A stretch of 62,000 bases of DNA, from contig NMRA01000685.1 in the NCBI GenBank assembly GCA_002633005.1, positions 1 through 62,000 on the forward strand, written 5' to 3'. Both the position numbers and the translations under genes were made by a program. The notes under the pieces are model-generated. The model worked only from the letters and a program-made list of their open reading frames with translations. It did not search any database and was not told the DNA's origin. Within the stretch, counting starts at the first letter, position 1; each line of letters opens with the position of its first letter. The stretch comes from Phoronis australis. Lineage: Eukaryota; Phoronida; Phoronidae. Positions 35,761 to 46,200 of this stretch are shown in pieces.

Positions 35761-36540
35761 TGGGCTGCCGGTCTAGATGGAGGGAGGGAGACGTTTATTT
35801 GAGAGGTCAAAATATTTCAGAACATTAAGTCGATAGGAGATTCTTGAAATTTTCTTAAGAGCCACTAAAAGCCAGAAACCACCTCACAATGAATAAAGTA
35901 CCGGATCACATTGTGCCCCGCGGTACTGAACTATCGTGCACACCAAGAAGTTAAAGATAAGAAACTCAAAATAATCAGTAGGTCTACTTACAAGATGCAT
36001 CTAGTATCCTCAAAAATGTGCATGTATCTATCTAAAATATAAATGTATATAGGCACAGAAAATAGGCCTAACTACCTACCGGTCGTACAAGAAAATAGAG
36101 GATAAGTTATTGGTTCAGTACCGAAAAAATGGAACAAAAGAAGGAATGAAATTAGAAACCTAATCATGTTTGGCACAACATGGCAAGCAAAGCTCAATTA
36201 ATTTATGTATTTTGCACTGCACAGATGAGCATATCAACGCTTAAGAAGTGAAAAGTATGACATATCTCCGAAAAAAAATTCAACGATTCTGGAAGGCACA
36301 AATTCTGCAGTTAGTATTAAACCATATCCCGAATAGTTTTGAAACATGTGAATTTTGGCAGCTCCTGTTGATACGGTGTGTATGGAAGGAGTAAATGTCT
36401 TTTGATTTATGTTTAGTGGAAAAGCATGACAATTAATAACTGTTGGTCAGCGGTATCGGTAACGAATTGAGCGGTGGAAGTGTAACACAAAAATCGGTAT
36501 ACGCCTCTGCCGCTGTGATAAATCAAGACTGGCAGTCAGA
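35761..36540. other. intergenic DNA, nothing recognised
   Basis: AT-rich and without exon-like open frames or clear repeats. Confidence 0.5.
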
Positions 36541-36861
36541 AGCGGATCCAGGATTTTGAGTTGGGGGGGGGGGGGGGGGGGNCAGAATTTGGGCAGATGC
36601 ACGCCCCCACCCTAAAATGTTGGGATGTAGGGGTCTCGAATATTTTGGTTTGCGGACTTGTTGGCTAAAAAAAAAACGGTAAACGGGGTTTGTTCAGGGC
36701 CTATGCAATGATTCTTCACCCCTCTCCTGAGCCCCCCTGGATGCGCGCATGTGTGCGTGCTAGTCAGCAATTCGCACCCGAACCCCCAAATGGTATCTGG
36801 TAGAATTTTAGGGGGGGGGGGCATGGCCCCCTTGCCCCTCCCCTCTAAATCCGCCAGTGGC
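36541..36861. mobile_element. MITE-like element with poly-G ends
   Basis: It begins with GAAGCGGATCCAGG followed by a long G run (containing the N at 36,582) and ends with CTCTAAATCCGCCAGTG. The ends are imperfect inverted repeats and GCAGT flanks both sides. It resembles 4,540-4,798 and 10,760-11,075 in its ends. The G run length is unreliable. Confidence 0.6.
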
Positions 36862-37002
36862 AGTAACATATAATCTCGACAAAAACGGGGGCAAGGGACT
36901 ATTAGAGGTCCTTTAGAAAATTTTGGACATGAAACGTAAAAGTTGTTTAAAGAAAGGAGGTTCAGAGATTTATGTAATGGTTCTGCGTGATTTCACTTAT
37001 AT

Positions 37003-37034
37003 CACGTGAGCGCAGGCGCTGGAAGCCATGTTAC
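37003..37034 (+). promoter_or_regulatory. E-box and imperfect RFX X-box-like site upstream of TMEM231
   Basis: CACGTG at 37,003-37,008 and GAAGCCATGTTAC at 37,022-37,034, about 95-125 bp upstream of the TMEM231 ATG. The latter matches the X-box consensus GTNRCC-N-RGYAAC at 9 of 12 fixed positions, a weak match. RFX control is common for ciliary genes, so the position is suggestive only. Confidence 0.3.
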
Positions 37035-37126
37035 GAGCAGACGAATTTGATATGACGAGACATCTGGTGTGCGATTTGGACCAATCAAAAAGCAATAATC
37101 AGTTACTTCCGGAAGTTTGTTTGAAA

Positions 37127-37265
37127 ATGGCTGTGTATGAGGTTTTTTCGCATCCGGAGTTGAGAAGATACAAGACAAATGTCTGTTCTCGAGCTTCATT
37201 TATCCTCATCGTTTCTACATCTTTGACTTTCATTAGTCCATTGCTAATCGCCTTTACTAGTCAAG
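37127..37265 (+). CDS. TMEM231: TMEM231 exon 1 (start codon)
   Basis: Residues 1-46, with the conserved [11 protein letters not shown] and the first membrane segment. The start at 37,127 (AAAATGG) matches the family N-terminus; an in-frame ATG at 37,028 would add 33 residues but has poorer context. Donor AAG|GTTTGT, phase 1. Confidence 0.93.
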
Positions 37266-40200
37266 GTTTGTTTTTGGGTTTCAAATTTGTTGTAAACGTT
37301 TATATCCTCGTGTTCACTCCACAGGCCACAGGCACAGGCACAGGCGTCCTTAGGCAATGGCCATCGCCTCTGTTGGCCCAAAGCAGAGGCGATGTAGAAG
37401 CTATAGGCGCTCTGTACGCCGGAAGCTTTTCGGCGAATTATGCCTCGCACCGACTAAACCATCAAAGTCACGTTGTTACAAATACCTTTTGCGCATAGAG
37501 GAACACCTTAGAGGTTGTCGATGTGTTTAAGTCCTTCCAACTCGAACAAATACTCCCGTTATGAAACTTTTTCTTCGATCAGTCCCTATTTCAATTCCCA
37601 AAATCGTGAAATCAAAATTTTTGTACTGCGCACGCTCCAACTTTTACCGCGCTCGCTAGGTGATGTGACTTCATAACCTCAATAATTTTTAAATAGGCCA
37701 AAGGTGAGCCATTGCGGTCTTGTCAGTCAAATGTTCGTTTCCAAAATGCCACCACTTATACTTGTCTTTAATTGTGTTTCAATGAATTATTGTTTGTATG
37801 TGATAAAAATAAATGCTGTTGATATGACATTTAAAAGTCTTTGTGCACATATTTGACATTTTAATGTTTAACAACACGGCAAATGCACAGCTGGTTCCCG
37901 GCAGCACGAACGCAAAGGGCGGGAACTTCAGCTTTCAAAGTTCGCCGGTAGGATCGCATCTTCTGACCTTCGGCCTGGTTAAAAAAAATGAAAATTTTGA
38001 TTTCACGATTTTGGGAACTGAAATAGGGACTGCTTGAAGAAAAAGCTTCATAACGGGAGTATTTGTTCGAGTTGGAAGAACTTAAACACATCGACAACCT
38101 CCTAAGGTGTTCCTCTATACGCAAAAGGTATTTATAACAACGTGACTTTGATAGTTTAGTCTGTGCGAGGCATAATTCGCCGAAAAGCTTCCGGCGTACA
38201 GAGCGCCTATAGCCTCTACATCGCCTCTGCTTCGGGCCAACAGAGGCGATGGTCATTGCCTAAGGCGTCCTCAGCTTCTGATCGTCCCCAATAGTCAATC
38301 CGCTACATAGTACTGCAAGGTATGACACTCTGGACTAGAATTTCCATTGATGCTTCACGTCAGCTGTACATAGCAAACATAAAATTCATTAAATTTACAC
38401 AAAACAGAGGTTCAACAAACCATGAAGAATTGTTCTTTCTCCCAATACCATTTACGGTGTCCTGCTCCACCGAGTTCGCAAGAAAATCGCGGTCAAAGCA
38501 CAAAAATCTTTCCAAAAAGCTTGTCCGGAGGAACTCCTTGGTCCCACGCGCACGGTATGGCAATATCCGTTAATTTACATGTGTGCGGCAATTGACGATT
38601 CATCACGGAAAGTCACAATTGCCGTTCATCCTTAACTCATCGGATAATTCCGAACCCTGCGTGTGGTACCAAGGAGTTGCTCCGTACGAGCTTTTTGGGA
38701 AGATTTTTGTGCTTTGACTGCGAATTTCTTGTGAACTCGGTGGAGCAGAACATCATAAATGATTGTGGGAGAAAGAAAAATTCTTCATGATTTGTTGAAT
38801 CTCTGTTTTCTGTAAATTTATTGAATTTTGTGTTTGTTATGGATGGCTGAGGTGAAGCACCCATGGAATTTCTAGTCAGGAGTGTCATACCTTGTAGTAT
38901 AGTGTATTGTATTGGGGACGACCGGAAGCTGAGGACTCCTGTGCCACAGGCGTGTTGTGAAAGTGCTTCCGATGAATCATATATGAGCCTCTGTTAGTCA
39001 CTCGCCAATGGGCAATTGCCTATTAGCTGAATGTTTAGCATGCTTGCCGGTTTTATGGGGGTCGCTGGTTCGATTCCCGAGGTCGGGTAATCTCGGCTAT
39101 TACTACAAGCGTCCTCAGCTTCTGATCGTCCCCCAATACACTATATATAATACTACAAGGTATGACACTCCTGACCAGAAATTCTATGGGTGCTTCACTT
39201 CAGCCATCCATATCAAACACAAAACTCAAGAAATTTACACAAAACAAGGTTTCAACAAACCATTAGCAATTGTTGTTTCTTCTAGTACCATTCACGGTGT
39301 CCTGCTCCAGCGAGATTGCAAAAAATTCGCGGTCAAAGCACTAAAATGTTCCCAAAAAGCTCACGCATCGAGCCTCCTTGGACGGTTCGAGGTAACCCAT
39401 TGGCCAGTTTCTTTGTTCGCCGATTCTTCAATCAACTGTCGTTCTTTCATGAGTTTACGTACACTTCACAACAAATTATCGCAATTGGTTTCACTTCATT
39501 ATAAGTTCTGAATATTTTAATGCCAGCAAACCAAATTTCAGACCAAATTGTGCTGTCATCTTCTCCCTAGAGATGTCGTAAAACTTTAAGGGAAATGACG
39601 CCTGCGCGTGTCACGAGCGTTCTGTTTTCAAAACGACATACTTTTCATTGTTACAAAAGGCAGAGAATGAACTAAGAAAGTGACGTTTGCTTGATTGTTC
39701 TTTACTTAAATGGCTGTAACAGGCAAGATGAGTGTCGGTTGACTCCCTAGATTTTGCATGCACCACCCGCCGGTCTTTAGCTTTGCATGTTGATACTAAT
39801 TTAACGATGAGGTTACAAGCAGAACTATACCTGGGCTGTGTGTAATTCCAAGGACTGTCAGAGCTCAACACAGTTGTACCAAACTGTCTTCCTACAGCTC
39901 GCTGCATGGCTGGGTGCTCAAGATGATACATCATCCACATAGTAACTGCGTTTTAATTAAAATTGCACGCCGTCTTCTTGGTGTGTCTTTGAGCTAGGCT
40001 CGCCCTTTCTACCAATCAGATTCAAAATCTTGCTTCCTCTTGTTTTTCTAATAATCTGCGTCATATTTTCTTTTTTTTTTCCGCCGCAGTTTGCTTAGAA
40101 AAAGGGCTGACTCCCTCTAAAAAACGCCACATTGTTACACTTGACAAATGAAAATGAGAACACCCAAGACGATAGCACGTGCACCAGTCGTGCACAAGTC

Positions 40201-43200
40201 CACGCCCATATCACGATTCTACCTTGGGACTAGAACAGTGTTCAAGGGGTGGGAATGTTACTCATTGTCTTGCCAGGGGCCACACTGAGAAATGTTGTGC
40301 TGTACTGCTAAAGCATATGGCTGGACCAAAATATGGAAACAGCCTTTGCATCTGGAAATCTCATGGCCGCACCAAATAGACTCTATACATGATCAATCTA
40401 TCTAAAATTCCGATACTTTATTCTGCTTATAACGATAGCAAAGACAACCATTTTAATATATGTTTTCAATGTTATTATTTGTATTTAATAATCTGGCTAA
40501 AGTTGCACTGTACAATAACAAGTCAGTTCAAAGAAATATGGTATTTCACTTGCTGTGAGCACTAATCCACAAATTCCTTTGTGCAGGACCCACCACACAT
40601 TGCACTCATTGTAACCTTTTGTCTCGAGGAATCGCATAACGGGTGACATCTACTGACGCACTGCGCCGATGTTTTTTACTGCCGGAGCATCAACACGCTG
40701 ACCAAACTTAACATTAAATTCATGATAAAAACAGCATAGGGAGTAGAAATTTTATTCATGTTCATCTGGGAAACGAGAGAGTACTTTTGCGCTCTGAAAA
40801 TTCTCTTGCCACCTGGACCACCAGCAAATGAACTTCTACTCGCCCGGCACCATTTTTACTCGCGTTGGCGACTGCGCAAGTGGCTAAGTATATCCCTGTA
40901 TGCTATAATAAAGTTCAACTGACTTACGTTTTCACTGATGAAATGAAGCATGCTAAACAGTATGTATGGAAACAATTACTTGTGAATGATGGATTGGATA
41001 TAAATACACTGCCAAATCATGAGTCACCTGACTAAAAAAGCTGGGACCTTGGCAGTTGTGTAGGGTCTACCTACTCTTTACAGTGAGCTACAGTGCAATA
41101 GGGCATAGACGCAGTAAAAAATCTGTTTTCGTTTTGAACGTAGGTCTAACTCTATTCACTCTACAGGTCAACTAACGTAGGTCTAACTCTATTCACTCTA
41201 CAGGTCAAACAACGTAAGTCTAACTCTATTCACTCTACAGGTCAACCAACGTAGTTCTAACTCTATTCACTCTACAGGTCAACCAAGGTAGGTCTACTCT
41301 ATTCACTCTACAGGTCAAACAACATAAGTCTAACTCTATTCACTCTACAGGTCAACCAACGTAGGTCTAACTCTATTCACTCTACAGGTCAACCAACGTA
41401 GGTCTAACTCTATTCACTCTACAGGTCAACCGTAGGTCTAACTCTATTCACTTTACAGATCAACCAATTTAGGTCTAACTCTATTCACTCTGCAGGTCAA
41501 CCAAAACCCAAGCCAAGTTGAAAGCTACAATCATTACGTCGAATTTGAATCATGTCGAAAGCAGGTCACTCCACTCGACTTTTTTGAATGACTGAAGAAT
41601 TTATTGCAGAACAATTGAATACAGTGCTTGGTCATCGACTTTCATGTCTAATAAAGAAAAGTTAAGAACTTTACGTGATTGCTAAGACCCCTATTCTTTA
41701 TCAATCTTTTGTACACTTTTCCAGTGACCTAGTTACATGATCTCGATTGAAATGCACCAGCTTCAGTCGAAATAAAAGCGAAGGCGTTGTTTCTCTTTAT
41801 ATTTTTCAAGTTGAGTACATTAGCTATAAAACTACTTGTAATTCTTTAATTAAACTTAAGTTACAGATGAAATAAGTTGGAAAAATAAAATCTTGGTGCT
41901 CGTGTTGAGCTTGGGTCACGTGTCTCTGTTCCATTGAAGTGAATGAGTTGGTCTCATAGATTGACGCTAGGAGAACACAGTGAAATCGGTTAAACCGGCT
42001 GCAAAGTTCTAGTCCCTGAAAAGCTGTTGTGTTATTTTACTGCCAATTTTCTACCTCAGTGCAGTCTATCTGTCCTTTTGTTTACTACGCTTTGTTTCCA
42101 GTAGTTTTTAGCCAATTCTGGTGTGTTTTTGGACTATATTTTTCAGGTGACACACATTCAACACACTTGACCCATTTTTGACACAATCAACCATCTCTGA
42201 CTGCCTGAGAATTATGGGAAAATAAGTAATATTCGCTGGCACCAGTCGAGGTTTGATGAGTGTTTTCGTAAAGAGGATGAAATTTTCTACAAAATCAACA
42301 CATTTTGAATGTTTAAATTGCCAGAATAAATATAGTTGCGCTAAAAATTTCCATTGATTGCATTCGAATTCGACATAACAATCATAGTACTACTGATAGA
42401 CTGCTCTAGGCAGTTCCGCTGTATCAACTGGCCCCAGTAAAGACTGTCTATCCTATTGGCTCTCCATATGCAGGAAGCTTTTCGACAAATTATGCCTCTT
42501 ACTGATTGAACCATCCAAGTCGTGATGCTAGAAGTACCTTTTGCACATAGATGGACACCTAAATCCAAGTCATGTTACTAGAAGTACCTTTTGCACATAG
42601 TTGCACACCTTAGGTGGCCGTTGATGTCTTTAACTCTTCTCATCTCGAACAATTACTCCCACAATCAAATTTTCTATTCGTAAGTTCTTCGTTCGTTTGC
42701 TCAAATGGGCAAACTGTCCATTTTTACTCTGCTTGCTCCAGGCGATAAGATGTCATATCCATTTTTTATTGCCAGGAAGAACATCCAGAGCATTTAGGAT
42801 TCAAACACACTTCAGAAAGTCATTGGGGTCATCTGCCCTCTAATGTAGTCACTAATCTTGTTTTTTTGTCACAGCAACGACATTTTTAAGTCCAGTTTGA
42901 GTGGTGTAGCTGCACGTTTATCGTTGTTCTTAATGCATGTCGGAAAAATCCAATTGCTGCTTTAAGCGCTACCTTTCTTCGTATGTTGTATCATTTATAC
43001 GATAATTTATCCGCAGGTTTTGTATCATTTATACGATAATTCATCCGCAGGTTTTTGGCTGAGGCGAGATTTCTACCAAGAGCAGGCTGATGTGAAGTTC
43101 AAACACCAGCTCCTTCTGTTGTTAGATGTATGGGAAACGGGCGGTGCTGGCATGTCGACCAAACAGATGGTGTGGAGCACCTTTCCCAGTTTCAACAAGT

Positions 43201-46200
43201 TATTCGCCCCTAATGTCAAGATTCCCATGGTGAAGGTATGAGGAACTTGTTTGTCACAAGTGATCGTGTTTTGTTGACAACTTCTCTTAAAGATGTAGTC
43301 CTCGGCTTTCCCTACTTGGATAGTTCATGCCCTAAAAGATAGAAGTAGTGCCAAGGATGTAGCATGCCCGCTCACTCACAATATCTTGAATTGACTTTGA
43401 TGTACAAACGTTGCATCTGTTTGTTAAATGTAATCGTTCGCAGACAAATTTAATGGTTAGTGGCACAGTCTACTAGGGGTTGCTGACATTACATCTCATG
43501 TCTACTGAAATCATTATGTTGATCATCAGGAAAATCAGATCTGCTCGGTCAGTTCTTAAGTTACCACATAGGTATTCCTCAATTCTCATCACCTGTCTGT
43601 AGTGTTTTTAATATTTACTAGTCTTTACTTTGTTTTCGACATCTGTCTCATTTATCAGCCAAATGACTCTAAGAATCGTTAGTAAAATATGTGTGTTCCT
43701 ACAAAAAAGAGCATTGTTGTCAATGATTTTTGGACATTTTTGATTGTGGTTAGGCCCTCTAGTGTCAGTATTTCGTTTTTCGTACTCACAGCTGTTTCTC
43801 CTAAGCACCTGGAGGATCTTTGTGAAATTTGTGTTTCGGATGATGAGAACTTTTGGACATTTCTGACTACCAGTGTACCATCTGGTGGGAATTTTAGTTG
43901 TTTTATGATTTTGGCAGGTGTGTTCCTATTGAGGAGAGCATTGTTGGCTTGCCCTGCACCCCCTATAGGCTATTTTAAGTTAAGATTGCTCCCTTTAATG
44001 GGAATGTTTAAATTAATAATCATCCCTTGTAACTGCGCTTCATGTGATGCTCATGATGGGCGCATATCAATGCTTCACATTGCTCTTGCTAGATTCTAGT
44101 ACATACTTGTTTTCTCATGTCACAACGTCACCCTCAATCTTATTTAGTCTTATTTTGTTGTAATTGTAACCTCTTTTTATCATTGAAGTTTTGACTGTCA
44201 AGGCTTTGACGAACATATCATTTCTGTTGCAGGCCCGTGAAGTTGACAACTATCTTGATGGCAAAAATGATGCCCTTTATTTTACACTGGAGATGCCTCT
44301 GTTGGATACAGTTCAAGTGATGGGAGTCACTCTGATGCTGTTTTTTGATTACAGGCTATATGTAAGCAATTGCGTCATGTTTAATGTTAAATTGTTTATT
44401 TCAAACATAAGGATCAGAGTTTGTGGGTGCAATAGGGCAGAATCTTACGAATTCAGGACACAGTATGGCCTATCAGTTTTTCCTCGAAACGTGTTGCACA
44501 AAATTAAATGATATTCCATGGTACAACAAGCATCACAGCAATATTAAAAGCCTTTGTTGGCAATTATTTTTGTTTGAAATTAGTGAGAATTTACCGTTCT
44601 TGCAGCTATACCGGGCAAGTTTGTAAGACAGTAGATTTTGACAGTAACTTTTGGAACAGTTCAAGTGTACTTGTGGTGCCATAGGTGTACTCTGTTTTGT
44701 GCGTATCAATTTTAAGACTTAAGGACAACATTGTCAAGTACAGTGGAGTAGGGCATAGACTTAACAGTGTCCTACAATTGAGCAATGTAGTGAAGGGGGC
44801 CGAAAACTGTCCCTTGTAGTATGTGGTTACCAGCAGTTGTATTGTGACATGTTTATGTCTCATGTTTATCTCCCTGAGGTCACTCACTGGCAAATGGTTG
44901 TCTGCTGAGACATCCCTATTCGTAAGGTCATCTATCATGAAAACTTTTTAGATTTTCACTATGTTTATGCTTCTAAAAGTTAGTCTAAGTCTGCTTTGCA
45001 TTTTACATTTTTGTATTGCCGGCAGACATTTTCTGAATTTACTATGGAAAGTATGGCGTATATTCACTATGAGTCGGCAAGACCTGGTGCTAAGTTCACG
45101 GCTGTTGGGGACCTTCGCCTACGTCAGAGGGAGTACCTAGGTCACCGAGGGGTCAACTCTGTGTATAACGTAAGTGTTATTAAAACATTTGAGTCTGAGG
45201 CTTCGTTAATTTATGACTGATGAGTATCGTTCTTTGTGTAATAAGTGTACATGCATTATGCACTACAAGACACTTAGTGTTTTGTTGAACAGACAGCGGT
45301 AGTACACTTGCTAAAGTAGTAGCTGTGTGAATCGTGATGCATACAGGAACACTTGACAATGGTTTAAATTGATTTCTGGATTTGGAACTCCTGTTGTCTG
45401 AAGTTAACACCAAAAGAGAGATGTGCTATGGTAAAAATTCTTCAATTTGGGTAAAATGTGCTAAAATTACCATATTTCTATTTTTCAAATGCTTACCACA
45501 TTCTTGCAAACCATGCCAGAAGCAAAGTAAATTTTCCTAAAAAGTAACTTTTCTTGAGAAATTTGTGTACCAAACTGAAGAATTTTTACCGTAGAAGGTT
45601 CTCTGTTTGTCGTACACAAGTGGATGCAAAAGGTGTAACAAAATGTAATGAAAATTAATATAGTTTTATTTCACAGATGATGGCATGCTTATACAAAGTG
45701 TAACTCATGATAACTGCATGGTGTCTAGAGAAACTGATCGAATGAACTGTGAAATTTGTGGAGACAGCAACAATATTTATTACTTATTTTTAGGTCCCTG
45801 TTGTTGATAGCACCAGTATATTTGCCGAAGCATTTGACTTGAGCACAATTTTAAGCAACTATGATAGGAGAAACTGTGAGTACAGGGGATCTTTAATGCT
45901 GTGCTGTTGTATGAAATATGTGGCACTGCTTCAGTATGTGAATATTAGGGGAAGATACTGTTTTGTAGGACCCTGGAAATTCTTTAAAATGTAGCTAACT
46001 TCGGAACATCATATTTCAGATACAATGGTTTGTGCGCTATTTTCCAAAGTGGTGATTACACTTGTTTTTAAAATGTTCCATTTTTCATGAGGAGCTGACA
46101 AAAAATAGGACCCCTGTGATATTTTGGAAAAATTTAAATTTGCATAATGTGAAAATGAAGTGATAATTGAGATTTTTTTGAGATTCAATCTTCAACATTT

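Noticed and set aside
37266-37498. Extension of the TMEM231 exon 1 frame into intron 1
   Set aside because: The conserved protein continues in exon 2 in the right phase after the donor at 37,265; the extension reads into a foldback repeat.
39012-39092. Functional tRNA gene
   Set aside because: The B box is perfect but the acceptor stem does not pair convincingly and it is embedded among repeats.
39008-39511. 167-codon open frame
   Set aside because: It crosses a tRNA-like segment and two different repeats, so it is a chance frame.
41140-41504. CRISPR-like array
   Set aside because: Units are contiguous without unique spacers and the context is a metazoan intron; it is a minisatellite.
43689-44099. 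136-codon open frame in TMEM231 intron 2
   Set aside because: No homology, and it is not bounded by splice sites that would keep the TMEM231 phase.
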